Of a stretch of DNA of 64,000 nt, positions 47,701-58,554 are shown piece by piece. Location: assembly GCA_900472485.1 (NCBI GenBank), contig UCII01000011.1, positions 186,001-250,000 on the forward strand, written 5' to 3'. A program made the position numbers and the translations under genes. The first letter of the stretch is position 1. Each line of letters begins with the position of its first letter. The notes beneath the pieces were generated by a model. The model did not search any database. It was not told the origin of the DNA and saw nothing but the letters and a program-made list of their open reading frames with translations. This stretch comes from Hyphomicrobiales bacterium. Its GTDB lineage: Bacteria; Pseudomonadota; Alphaproteobacteria; Rhizobiales; Rhizobiaceae.

Positions 47701-47801
47701 GTCTCAACATCTCCTTGAAAGCCGAGTGCTGATAGTCGACGGGCGAAGGCGCCGGTCTGATGTTGCAAACTGTCTTTCGCCGAAACGAGGCGTGGTATCA
47801 T
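44766..47801 (-). CDS. ydiJ: YdiJ-type FAD/iron-sulfur D-2-hydroxyglutarate dehydrogenase
   Basis: A 1011-residue protein matching E. coli YdiJ (about 1018 residues) from end to end by recall. The N-terminal FAD_binding_4 domain has APRGGGTGTNGQSL and ELSTSNRATIGGM; an FAD-oxidase C-domain has YGMFGHVDAGVLHVRP. An iron-sulfur region follows (YCNGNGACFDF, MCPSFK, CLACKACAGQCPV) and a CCG-type domain (GCCGMAGTFGHE). YdiJ oxidises D-2-hydroxyglutarate to 2-oxoglutarate, the last step needed after HglS. It is the last gene of the hglS operon. Confidence 0.9.
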   Translation of the reverse strand: MIPRLVSAKDSLQHQTGAFARRLSALGFQGDVETDDGARTVASTDNSIYQVKPTAILYPRDTDDLKIIAKALSEPAFSDLVIAPRGGGTGTNGQSLTSGVVVDCSRHMNRILEIDPVRRVARVEAGVVKDQLNKALRAYGLFFAPELSTSNRATIGGMISTDACGQGSCLYGKTSNHVLGLRVVLSDGSDWWSRPLGNTELKEIKARDDRIGEIHRVVDAIARDKSELIAATFPKLNRYMTGYDLAHIGREDGRFDLNAVLCGSEGTLALIAEAELNVLPIPAQSALINIRYDDFNTALEDARRLVALKVASVETVDEKVLGLAKGDIVWSGIARFFPEDASGAANGINIVEVLADDRDELERKLADVTAALDDRSSARHKGYTIAREKAEIEAIWSMRKRAVGLLGNVEGPVRPVPFVEDTAVPPEHLAAYIREFRALLDAEGLDYGMFGHVDAGVLHVRPALDLTRVDHQPLVRRISDGVVALTRKYGGVLWGEHGKGVRSEYVPEYFGELYPSLQDIKRAFDPGDRLNPGKIASGSSRPLLKIDEVSLRGDFDRAIGNDIRAAFDNAAYCNGNGACFDFDATSPMCPSFKATGDRRYSPKGRAALMREWLRLLAERQIDPRREAEALRRANPFGSLLRRAVNSLNPANRDDFSHEVRAAMDTCLACKACAGQCPVKVSVPAFRSKFLELYYGRYLRPLKDPIVAAIETTLPLMARFKPGYNLLTGSTAGQALMRFAGLTALPAMPAVSLEREAARLRVRVATPELLGKLSAEERAQAVVIVADVFSTYFDPAVVIAALKLALKMGFKPWLAGSQNNGKALHVHGYLGRFEKAAAKSRDYLDRISQLGIPLVGIDPSMTLTYRSEYAALPSAKLRTPVLLLQEWLAANLDRIPASEAVPHERFTLLAHCTERTNAPAALKQWSVLFDKLGIKLDMADVGCCGMAGTFGHEVRNRAISERLYAMSWQDKIAENGNQTVVMATGFSCRSQVAKIDHQIVPHPIEILERLID

Positions 47802-47836
47802 GATGCGAAGACTTCCGGCATTTTACGCGGTGATTG

Positions 47837-50710
<2,874 letters not shown>

Positions 50711-50769
50711 CGTTTGAAACTCCACTTGTCTTGATCCGGGTGGCGCGCGGCTGATATCGCCGCATCACC

Positions 50770-52164
50770 TCACTCGGCGGCGTCTTGTTTGGATAATGCC
50801 CGCAGGCAGGCGTCGATGGATGCCTGTTCGATGCCGGCGTAATGGTCGAATTCGTTCAGCACCTTCATGCCGAGATCGGCTTCGAAGCGCTGCTGGTTTG
50901 GGCTGGCGACGAAGTCCTGCTGCGCACCATCGCCGAGATTGGACTGGAAAATGCCGGCAGCACTGACGGGGAGGAAGTCCTCGTAGACGATGGGGTCGAA
51001 CTGGACGAGGCCCTGGTCGATCAGCGCGTCGATATCCCCATGGCTCGTTGCGGCAGTCTTGCCCTTGGCTGTCAGCGAATAGGTGAAATAGCCGAGGCCG
51101 TCGGCGCGGATTGCCGCCCAGTCGTCCGGGAAGTCGGCAAAGCTTTGAGCGAGAGCGGCCTCATAATCGCGCGCATTCGATCCGTCGGCTGCGGGGCGTA
51201 CGATCTTGCGCGACTGATCGAGCAGCTTGTCATAAAGCGCGCGGCCCTTCGGCGTCAGCGCAATGCCGCGTTGCTCGATCTCGCCGAAGCGGGCGGTGTG
51301 TGAGCCCGCTTTCCAGACGCCATCGGCATTGCGGAAAGAGACCGGCTCTTCGAGCGCCTTGAACGAGGTCTGGCGCAGCAAGATCGGGCAGGCCCGCGTG
51401 GGCGGCCCCTCGACAACGGCCTTGGGGGCGATGTCGTAATCGGGCATCAGCGCCTGGACGCGATCGATATCCAGCGTGCGCGGCGTCAGATGGTTGATGT
51501 GCGGCCCCTTGAAGGACACGACATCGGCAATCAGGCGATGGGCATCATGGAGGCGATGGTACATGCCGGCATCGACGTTGGCTTCGTCATGCCAGCGGAA
51601 GGTCTCCAGCACCTCGTCGACGAACTGGCTAGCGTCGGCCATGGTCAGTCCGCCTTCACGCTCGGCCTTTTCGGTGAGTGCGACGGCGCCATCGGTGAAA
51701 ATCTGGCGCTTAGCGAGAATGTCTGCGGCCGCCTTGCGAAGATCTTCATCGGCGATGAGATCGAGCCGCAGCAGCGAGGTGAAGACGCGGAAGGGATTGC
51801 GCTTCAGCTCCCCATCGCCGATCGGGCGGAATGCGGTCGAATGAACCGGCACGCCGGCGGTCGAAAGATCGTAGTAGCCGACCGGATACATGCCCATGAC
51901 GGCGAAGACGCGTGCCATCATTGCCAGCTCCGCCGCGGTGCCGAGCCGGATGGCGCCGTGCCGTTCCTCCGAGATGCGATCGAGATAGTCCGTCGCCTCA
52001 AGGCGCTCCTTCAGCTTGGGCTGTGCCGCCAGCGTTTCGTCATTGACGCGGGCGACCAGCTCCATGAGCGTGCCGTAGGCGGGAACTTCTTCGCGATACA
52101 TCGCCGACATGGCGGCTGAAAAAGCGCTGCGAATATCGCCGGTCGAGACGTGATCAGGCTTCAT
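50770..52164 (-). CDS. hglS: HglS, 2-oxoadipate dioxygenase/decarboxylase (DUF1338)
   Basis: A 464-residue member of the DUF1338 family. Probable iron-ligand and substrate segments are VPVHSTAFRP near 95 (His, Arg), GPHINHLTPRTLDID near 225 (His) and FGEIEQRGIALT near 300 (Glu). The family enzyme HglS from Pseudomonas putida converts 2-oxoadipate to D-2-hydroxyglutarate with oxygen. Neighbouring ALDH7, aminotransferase and YdiJ genes supply the steps before and after. First gene of the operon, divergent from a LysR regulator. Confidence 0.87.
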   Translation of the reverse strand: MKPDHVSTGDIRSAFSAAMSAMYREEVPAYGTLMELVARVNDETLAAQPKLKERLEATDYLDRISEERHGAIRLGTAAELAMMARVFAVMGMYPVGYYDLSTAGVPVHSTAFRPIGDGELKRNPFRVFTSLLRLDLIADEDLRKAAADILAKRQIFTDGAVALTEKAEREGGLTMADASQFVDEVLETFRWHDEANVDAGMYHRLHDAHRLIADVVSFKGPHINHLTPRTLDIDRVQALMPDYDIAPKAVVEGPPTRACPILLRQTSFKALEEPVSFRNADGVWKAGSHTARFGEIEQRGIALTPKGRALYDKLLDQSRKIVRPAADGSNARDYEAALAQSFADFPDDWAAIRADGLGYFTYSLTAKGKTAATSHGDIDALIDQGLVQFDPIVYEDFLPVSAAGIFQSNLGDGAQQDFVASPNQQRFEADLGMKVLNEFDHYAGIEQASIDACLRALSKQDAAE

Positions 52165-52268
52165 GTGCGATCTCTTCCTGAAAAGCTATATCATTCTTAT
52201 CTCGCAGAATATCTCTTGTTGGACGGCTGGTGTTGTGAGAGAGAATTCTAACTTGATGCGAAAATGGA

Positions 52269-53171
52269 ATGATCATGCGTCGGCGCCTTATCCCTGACAT
52301 CGTCAATCTTCAGGCATTCGAATGTGCTGCGCGCCATCAGAATTTTTCGCGTGCCGCTGAAGAACTCAACCTGACCCAAAGCGCCGTCAGCCGTCAGATC
52401 AGCGATCTGGAGCAGCAGACGGGCTTGAAGTTGTTCGAACGTGTCCGTCAGCGGGTCGTCCTGTCTGAGGCCGGGCTTCGGCTGTTGCCGGAGGTGAAGG
52501 ATCTGCTTCTGCGCTCCGAGCGGCTGATGATCGGCGCTGTTGCCGCCGGTCAGATGAAACTATCGCTGAAGGTCGCGACCTTGCCGACCTTTGGCACGCG
52601 CTGGCTGGTGCCGCGTCTCGGCCGGTTTCTCGACGAACATCGCGATGTCGCCATCACCGTGGAATCACGCTCCAAGCCCTTCAATTTTGACGAGGATAAT
52701 TTCGATCTCGCCATTCACTACGGCCTGCCGGCATGGGCGGGAGCCGTCGCGACTTTTCTTTGTAAAGAAACCGTTCTCCCCGTCGCCAGCCGGGAGCTTG
52801 CCGGACGGCTGGGTCTGATCTCGCCGGAAGAACTATCGGGAGCCCCGCTGCTGCATCTGACGACGCGTCCGAAGCTCTGGGCGCAATGGTTCGATCTGCA
52901 GGAGCTGCCGACGGAGAATGCCTATCCCGGCGCGCGCTTCGACCAGTTTTCCATGATCATCGCCGCAGCCATCGCCGGGCTCGGTGTGGCGCTTTTGCCG
53001 ACCTATCTGATCGAGGATGAGCTCAAGGCTGGCACGCTTCTCCCGCTGTTTAATCTGCCGATGCCGACCGAGAACAGCTATTACGTGGTCATGCCGGAAA
53101 AGAAGCAGACGAACGAGACTGCGACACTGTTTCGGGATTGGCTGTTGAGCGAGGTCACACCGCAATCGTAG
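52269..53171 (+). CDS. LysR-family regulator (GcvA-like), divergent from hglS
   Basis: A 300-residue regulator. HTH at about 20-45 reads FSRAAEELNLTQSAVSRQIS; the effector domain has LPTFGTRWLVPRLGRF and AGLGVALLPTYLI, typical of the GcvA branch. The start may be ATG 52269 or the in-frame ATG six bases on. It probably activates the hglS operon across a 104-base gap that contains AGAATATCTC and GAGAGAGAATTCT, loosely symmetrical. Confidence 0.9.
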   Translation: MIMRRRLIPDIVNLQAFECAARHQNFSRAAEELNLTQSAVSRQISDLEQQTGLKLFERVRQRVVLSEAGLRLLPEVKDLLLRSERLMIGAVAAGQMKLSLKVATLPTFGTRWLVPRLGRFLDEHRDVAITVESRSKPFNFDEDNFDLAIHYGLPAWAGAVATFLCKETVLPVASRELAGRLGLISPEELSGAPLLHLTTRPKLWAQWFDLQELPTENAYPGARFDQFSMIIAAAIAGLGVALLPTYLIEDELKAGTLLPLFNLPMPTENSYYVVMPEKKQTNETATLFRDWLLSEVTPQS

Positions 53172-53371
53172 ATGATGCCGCGGCGCTGATTTGCGTCTGC
53201 TGCTGCGAGGCGAAAAATTCGTCGCAGATGAGCCAATCTAAATGGATTTGAATCGTTGGGCGTTCAAAACGATTTTTATTTGGAGTGCGTGGACATCCGA
53301 ACGGGCCGGAGCGCCCCGCTGATAGAATAGTGTCGCGCGACTTAGACATTCGTGTCGGACGGGAGGAACCT

Positions 53372-53995
53372 TTGCCAAACTATGTTTTGCTGCCCGAAGC
53401 TGCTGCATTACTTGCCGGCGCCAACAGGGTACTTGTCATTGGCTGCTCCGGAGGCGGCAAGACGACCTATTCCCAGAAGATTGCGACTACATTCGGTTTG
53501 GAGTTTCAATCGCTGGACCGGGACGTCCGATGGCTGCCCGGTTGGAAAGAGCGCGAAAAGGGTGAGCAACGGTCGATTATCTTCGAGCTGGCGCGACGGG
53601 AGAGGTGGGTCATGGATGGCAGTGGCGCATCCACCTTTGATCTGAGATTGTCGCGCACCGATCTCGTCCTTTGGGTTCGAGTGCCGAGGCGTGTCGCATT
53701 ATTGGGTCTGGCGAAGAGGGTTTCGCGGCACTATGGAACAGTTCGCCCTGCAATGGCCGAAGGTTGCCCTGAACCTCTGCCAGATAGGGCTTTCCTCTCC
53801 TATATCTGGAATTTCGAGAGGAAATATGCGCCTCTGTTTGTTCGAAGTATCGACCTGTATGGGCCGCAAGTGCCGGTCGTCCTTTTGAATTCGCACGGCG
53901 AAATGGATCGGCTGCTCCGGCTTGCACGCAAAGCCGATGAGAGCCAGTCGGATACAGCGACCAAGTCTACAATTAAAGCCGAGAATCGTGCTTAA
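53372..53995 (+). CDS. P-loop kinase-like protein (FlaR/topology-modulation family)
   Basis: A 207-residue P-loop protein with Walker A VIGCSGGGKTTYSQKIA near 25-41, then LDRDVRWLPGW and WVMDGSGASTFDLRLSRTD. This layout matches adenylate-kinase-like proteins often annotated as FlaR or DNA topology modulation protein. I start at TTG 53372, where GGGAGG is six bases upstream; the frame from 53285 has no such support. Biological role is not established for this family. It stands before a small nucleotidyltransferase gene. Confidence 0.78.
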   Translation: MPNYVLLPEAAALLAGANRVLVIGCSGGGKTTYSQKIATTFGLEFQSLDRDVRWLPGWKEREKGEQRSIIFELARRERWVMDGSGASTFDLRLSRTDLVLWVRVPRRVALLGLAKRVSRHYGTVRPAMAEGCPEPLPDRAFLSYIWNFERKYAPLFVRSIDLYGPQVPVVLLNSHGEMDRLLRLARKADESQSDTATKSTIKAENRA

Positions 53996-54054
53996 ATACA
54001 GGAGGCAAGGCCATACACCATGGCCGCAGGGCCATTTCCAGTCGGGTGGGGGCA

Positions 54055-54636
54055 ATGACGATAAGTGAACATGCCGAACTGGAGGATATCGTCTTCAAGA
54101 GCGCTTTGCTCATGTCGCTTCTCCGGCGCTGGGATGAGATTGCACTGCCAGATTGCTGGCTGGTGGCAGGAGCCGTTGCCCAGACCGTTTGGAATCATGC
54201 CTTCGGGCTGCCTCTGTCTCATGGGATCAATGACCTCGACATTGTTTATTTCGATGCCGATGATCTGTCTGAACAAGCGGAGGCCGATCATGCCGCTCGG
54301 ATCCGCGGGATGTTTCCCGATTTGCCGGTTTGGATCGATGTGAAGAATGAAGCCCGGGTTCATTGCTGGTACGAGGCGAAGTTCGGATACCCGATCCCGC
54401 CTTACAAATCGACCCTGGACGCCATCACCACTTTTCCGACTACGGCAACCGCCGCGGGATTGCGTTCCAATAGTCACGGTCGTCTGGATTATTGTGCTCC
54501 GTTCGGTCTTTCCGATCTGCTGAATGGCGTCGTGCGCCCCAACAAGAAGCAGATCACGCAGGCGATCTACGAGCAGAAAGTCAATCGCTGGATTGCAGTC
54601 TGGCCGAGGCTGACGATCGTTGGCTGGGACGGCTGA
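54055..54636 (+). CDS. Nucleotidyltransferase-like protein (DUF925/NTP_transf_6)
   Basis: A 193-residue protein. The core LVAGAVAQTVWNHAFG and INDLDIVYFDADD form the nucleotidyltransferase active-site pattern with the Asp pair DLD. Further segments VWIDVKNEARVHCWY and RLDYCAPFGLSDLLNG are typical of DUF925 proteins. The ATG lies nine bases into a frame with a GTG alternative. Substrate is unknown. Plus strand, 59 bases after the P-loop gene. Confidence 0.78.
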   Translation: MTISEHAELEDIVFKSALLMSLLRRWDEIALPDCWLVAGAVAQTVWNHAFGLPLSHGINDLDIVYFDADDLSEQAEADHAARIRGMFPDLPVWIDVKNEARVHCWYEAKFGYPIPPYKSTLDAITTFPTTATAAGLRSNSHGRLDYCAPFGLSDLLNGVVRPNKKQITQAIYEQKVNRWIAVWPRLTIVGWDG

Positions 54637-54675
54637 GGAGTTTCGAGGCTCAGCCGTGTGATTTCCGGCCGAATG

Positions 54676-55593
54676 TCAGATCATGTCGAATATGGCCGAT
54701 GCTACGACGACTTCCGTGCCCGCGAGGCCGACCGAACAGAAGAGCGTGGTGTCGAGAGGAGATGTTCTGCCGGCAGCATGGCCGGCGACTATGGCAGCAA
54801 GATCGAGCATTCGCTCCTCGTGCATGGTTCCGGAAAGGAAAAATGGGGACGCATAGGCGCGCGTTTGCTCAGGAGAATCCGTAGCGATGATGCTGGCCAT
54901 GTTCGCGACATCCAGGCCGAGTTCATGTCCCTTCAGCGTCTTCGGGCCGATCGTATTGATGTGGACGCCGACTTTTAACTCCGAAGCATCGATCACCGGC
55001 CTGTCGCTGCTTGTTGCGCATAACACGATATCGGCATCGGCCACGGCTTTTGCAGCACTTGTAACCGGTTCAACGGCAATGCCGAGTTCCAATTGCATCT
55101 CTTCAGCGAAGGCGGCACAGTTTCTCGGGTTTCGGCTGAAGACCCGGACAGAGCCTATGTCGCGAACGGCAACAGCGGCAATGAGCTGCGTTCGCGCCTG
55201 CGCGCCACTGCCAATGATGCCGACCGTGCGGGCGGCGGGAGTGCTGAGGTGGCGGATGGCTATGCCTCCGATTGCCCCTGTCCTGATCTGGCCGAGCCGT
55301 TCGCCCAAGATGACGCCCTGCAGTTCAGCCGTGTCGGCACGCCAAACAGCGACGACTTGTGAATGCTGCCCGCCGGCAAAGGTCTCGTAGGCGCGAAAGC
55401 CGGCAAGCGGCCGCTCGCCATCGATGCCTCCGACCGTAAACACGATGTCTCCACGATCGGGAAAGGAGACGTGATGCCGGGGTGGGGACACCAGCTTGCC
55501 GGCCGCCTTGGCTCGGAAGGCTGCTTCCAAGGCATCGATTGCCCCGCGCATGACTGTAGCAGGGCATAAATCCTCGTCTTTCAATATCTTCAT
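54676..55593 (-). CDS. Ornithine cyclodeaminase / mu-crystallin family protein
   Basis: A 305-residue NAD-dependent enzyme. The substrate Lys/Arg region is SPPRHHVSF near 37 and ILGERLGQIRTGAIGG near 100; the Rossmann motif TVGIIGSGAQARTQ is near 125. Members interconvert ornithine and proline, make alanine-type amino acids or reduce imines. GGAGG precedes ATG 55593. A MerR/SoxR-type promoter with 19-base spacing lies directly upstream, an unusual control for this family. It follows argG on the same strand, but that promoter suggests separate control. Confidence 0.88.
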   Translation of the reverse strand: MKILKDEDLCPATVMRGAIDALEAAFRAKAAGKLVSPPRHHVSFPDRGDIVFTVGGIDGERPLAGFRAYETFAGGQHSQVVAVWRADTAELQGVILGERLGQIRTGAIGGIAIRHLSTPAARTVGIIGSGAQARTQLIAAVAVRDIGSVRVFSRNPRNCAAFAEEMQLELGIAVEPVTSAAKAVADADIVLCATSSDRPVIDASELKVGVHINTIGPKTLKGHELGLDVANMASIIATDSPEQTRAYASPFFLSGTMHEERMLDLAAIVAGHAAGRTSPLDTTLFCSVGLAGTEVVVASAIFDMI

Positions 55594-55620
55594 CGAAGGT
55601 TGACCTCCGTGTGCCTGGCC

Positions 55621-55651
55621 ACTCTGCAACCTCAAGCGCACTTGAGGTCAA
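55621..55651 (-). promoter_or_regulatory. SoxR/MerR-type promoter with 19-base spacer
   Basis: On the minus strand a TTGACC -35 (55646-55651) and a weak CAGAGT -10 (55621-55626) are 19 bases apart, the over-long spacing of MerR-family promoters. The spacer carries ACCTCAAG-TGCG-CTTGAGGT (55629-55648), a perfect 8-base inverted repeat. Its arms equal the SoxR box as I recall it (CCTCAAG-N4-CTTGAGG). It is 28 bases from the ornithine-cyclodeaminase-like ATG at its nearest end. Confidence 0.7.
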
Positions 55652-55722
55652 TGGCGGCCGGCCACAGCAGGTCGGAAAAAAAGGAGGCGGGGTATCGATG
55701 GGCATGAATTATGCAGCTTGAC

Positions 55723-56973
55723 CTATCTGCTTTTCGCGGCCGCATCTCGTGATGCCGCCATCCTGGCGTTGCGCATTGCCCAACTCTTCAGGCGTAGGCC
55801 ATTAAGCTTGATGAAGCCCCCGGCGTCGTGGTGGTCGTATGCTCCGGAACTCTCCTCGAAGGTGACGAGGTCGGTCGAGTAGAGCGACGCGGGCGAGGTG
55901 CGGGCGATCACACTGGTTGAGCCCTTGTAGAGCCTGAGCGTCACTTCGCCGCTGACATGGATTTGGCTCCGGTCTATCAATGCCTGCAGCATTTCCCGCT
56001 CGGGCGAATACCAAAATCCGTTGTAGATCAGCGCAGCATAGCGAGGCATGATCTCGTCCTTCAAATGTGCAGCGGCGCGATCGAGCGTGATGGATTCGAT
56101 GCCGCGATGGGCGGCGAAGAGGATCGTGCCGCCCGGGGTTTCGTAAACGCCGCGCGATTTCATTCCGACGAAACGGTTCTCGACGAGATCGATCCTGCCG
56201 ATCCCGTGCCTGCCGCCCAATTGGTTGAGCTTCGTCAGGAGGCCTGCGGGCGTCATCGCTTCCCCATTCAGGGAAACCGCATCGCCCTTTTCAAAGCCGA
56301 TGACGACGATTTCCGGCTCGTTTGGTGCCTCTAGAGGATCGACGGTGCGCTGATAGATATGGGATGGCGCGATTTCAGCCGGGTCTTCTAGGACCTTGCC
56401 CTCGGTGGAGGTGTGCAGGAGATTCGCGTCGGTCGAAAAAGGGGCCTCGCCGCGCTTATCCTTCGGCACGGGAATTTGATGTGCTTCCGCGTATTCGATC
56501 AGCTGGGTGCGCGATTGGATGGCCCACTCGCGCCATGGCGCGATGATCTTGATCGATGGATCGAGCGCATTAGCCGCAAGTTCGAAACGCACCTGGTCAT
56601 TACCCTTGCCTGTGGAGCCGTGGGCAATGGCATCGGCACTCACCTCGCGGGCGATATTGATGAGATGCTTGGCGATCAGAGGACGGGCGATGGAGGAGCC
56701 GAGGAGATATTGGCCCTCATAGAGCGCGTTTGCCCGGAACATCGGGAAAACGAAATCTCGAACGAATTCCTCGCGGGCATCCGCGATCCTGATATCTGTG
56801 ACGCCCAATTGCTCGGCCTTTCGGCGGGCGGGCTCAAGCTCCTCGCCTTGACCAAGGTCGGCGGTAAAGGTCACGACTTCGCAGCCGTAGGTTTGCTGAA
56901 GCCATTTCAGGATGATGGATGTGTCCAGTCCTCCCGAATAGGCGAGCACGACTTTCTTGAGCTTCTTCGACAT
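55723..56973 (-). CDS. argG: Argininosuccinate synthase
   Basis: A 416-residue enzyme joining citrulline and aspartate with ATP. The PP-loop [16 protein letters not shown] is at about 10-25; [13 protein letters not shown] and the [19 protein letters not shown] run (in pieces) are family hallmarks. ATG 56973 gives MSKKLKKVV; the frame from 57066 is not needed. It is divergent from an Lrp-type regulator, unlike the usual isolated biosynthetic argG, so it could be a second or specially regulated copy. That cannot be told from this window. Confidence 0.95.
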   Translation of the reverse strand: MSKKLKKVVLAYSGGLDTSIILKWLQQTYGCEVVTFTADLGQGEELEPARRKAEQLGVTDIRIADAREEFVRDFVFPMFRANALYEGQYLLGSSIARPLIAKHLINIAREVSADAIAHGSTGKGNDQVRFELAANALDPSIKIIAPWREWAIQSRTQLIEYAEAHQIPVPKDKRGEAPFSTDANLLHTSTEGKVLEDPAEIAPSHIYQRTVDPLEAPNEPEIVVIGFEKGDAVSLNGEAMTPAGLLTKLNQLGGRHGIGRIDLVENRFVGMKSRGVYETPGGTILFAAHRGIESITLDRAAAHLKDEIMPRYAALIYNGFWYSPEREMLQALIDRSQIHVSGEVTLRLYKGSTSVIARTSPASLYSTDLVTFEESSGAYDHHDAGGFIKLNGLRLKSWAMRNARMAASRDAAAKSR

Positions 56974-57061
56974 CGGCTTCCGTCTCCATGTTGATGGCTG
57001 GAACGATAGGCCAATCCTCGCGCAATGAGCTTGCGAAGAGTTCAATAATACGAGAAAGTTC

Positions 57062-57074
57062 GGCATATTATGCC
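57062..57074. promoter_or_regulatory. 13-base palindrome between argG and the Lrp gene
   Basis: GGCATATTATGCC is symmetrical around a central T and AT-rich in the middle, as expected for an Lrp/AsnC site. It is 27 bases before the regulator's GTG and within the argG promoter region. Confidence 0.5.
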
Positions 57075-57100
57075 ACTAAATCGACAATAGGAGCTATATT

Positions 57101-57571
57101 GTGTCACCGACTTTGGACGAGATCGATCGGCGTATCCTCCGGGTGCTACAGCGCGACGGACGCATCTCCAATGTGGACCTCGCGAAGGAAGTGGGGTTGT
57201 CGCCGTCACCCTGTCTTCGCCGCGTACGATTGCTGGAGGATGCAGGCATCATCGATCGCTATGTTGCCGTTCTGGACCCGACGAAGGTGGGTGCAGGCCT
57301 CACCGTGTTTGCCCGCGTTTGGTTCAAGACGCAGGATGCACAAGTCACCCTGCAATTCGCGGAGGCCGTCAGGCGGTTTCCTGAAGTCATGGAATGCTAT
57401 CTGACGACGGGCGAATGCGATGCCGTCCTGCGCATTGTTACAGCTGATCTGCACAGCTATTGGCGGTTTCAGGCTGACCACTTGACGCGCATCCCGAGCG
57501 TATTGAACGTCAAGACCGATGTGCCAATGGAAACGCTGAAGCGAAGCTTTGAGCTGCCTCTGGTCTCGTAA
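57101..57571 (+). CDS. Lrp/AsnC-family regulator near argG
   Basis: A 156-residue regulator. The HTH at about 20-50 reads SNVDLAKEVGLSPSPCLRRVRLL; the C-terminal RAM domain spans about 75-150 (VMECYLTTGECDAVLRIVTADL, in pieces). SPCLRRV is typical of the Lrp branch. It starts with GTG 57101, with AGGAG upstream. It faces argG and probably controls it in response to an amino acid. Confidence 0.9.
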   Translation: MSPTLDEIDRRILRVLQRDGRISNVDLAKEVGLSPSPCLRRVRLLEDAGIIDRYVAVLDPTKVGAGLTVFARVWFKTQDAQVTLQFAEAVRRFPEVMECYLTTGECDAVLRIVTADLHSYWRFQADHLTRIPSVLNVKTDVPMETLKRSFELPLVS

Positions 57572-57683
57572 TCATTCGTCGACAGATTATTGCAGCCTCA
57601 ACGCCGTTCAGATCGGGGAGCAGATACCCTCTGCTCAGACTTGGTCAGCATATCGGACCGGCAATTGATATTTGGAGAGCGAA

Positions 57684-58427
57684 ATGAGCATATTTGAAAC
57701 GGCAATGCAGGCGACCCGTTCGGTTCTCGCCAGCCGTTTTGCGAGCTATTCATTTGCCTTTGCCTCAGGGGCGATCATACGAGGCGAGGGAAGAAAGAGC
57801 TCCGACATCGATCTGGTCGTGGTCTTCGATCATCGCGAAACCGGTTGGCGCGAGACCTTTATCGAGGGCGAGTTTCCGTTCGAGGTGTTTGTTCACGACC
57901 GGGAGACACTCAGCTGGTTTTTCGAGAGCGATATTGCGCGTGGCTATCCCGTTATCATTCATATGGTTGCGACAGGCCAGATCCTCGGGCCAAATCCTGA
58001 CAAGGGGCAGGCCTGGAAGGACTATGCTACCAGCATCCTCCATAATGGCCCACCGAAGCTGGAAGATGAGAAGCTGAATGCTCTGAAATATCAGATCACC
58101 GATCTTCTCGATGACCTATATGGAGAGCGGGCGGCTCCAGAGGCACGCGCGATTGCAGCGCAACTCTACCAGCCCTTGGCGGACCTTATGCTGCTTGGGC
58201 GAGGCAAATGGTCGGGCAGGAGCAAATGGATTCCTCGCCTGCTGCGTGACGTGGCTCTGGACCTGGCCGATAGCTTCGACGATGCCTTCAGGCAGGCTTC
58301 AGCGGGAGAGGTGAAGGCATTGTGCGACCTCACACATCGCGAGCTGGATCGGCATGGTGGTCCATTTTTCGCTGGTGACAAGCGCATGGCATCGCAACAA
58401 GCGAGACGAAAGAGCCTCGTCTCGTGA
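57684..58427 (+). CDS. Nucleotidyltransferase-domain protein
   Basis: A 247-residue protein. The N-terminal pattern ASGAIIRGEGRKSSDIDLVVVF (in pieces, near 26-47) is a GSxxRGxxxxSDID-like nucleotidyltransferase active site. The rest is helical, resembling kanamycin-nucleotidyltransferase-like proteins. ATG 57684 follows GGAGAGC. Substrate could be an antibiotic, a tRNA or a protein; no toxin/antitoxin partner (HEPN, MNT pair) is adjacent. Isolated gene. Confidence 0.75.
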   Translation: MSIFETAMQATRSVLASRFASYSFAFASGAIIRGEGRKSSDIDLVVVFDHRETGWRETFIEGEFPFEVFVHDRETLSWFFESDIARGYPVIIHMVATGQILGPNPDKGQAWKDYATSILHNGPPKLEDEKLNALKYQITDLLDDLYGERAAPEARAIAAQLYQPLADLMLLGRGKWSGRSKWIPRLLRDVALDLADSFDDAFRQASAGEVKALCDLTHRELDRHGGPFFAGDKRMASQQARRKSLVS

Positions 58428-58554
58428 TTGATTGTTATGCGCTGATCAAAAATTTTAAGCTTGAAATTCTTCATTCCAATGCTCACACATTCCTATCGGG
58501 TCGCTGCGGATTTGCAGGATAGGCGCGAGGTGAACTCGGGAGGAGAAAGCCGCC

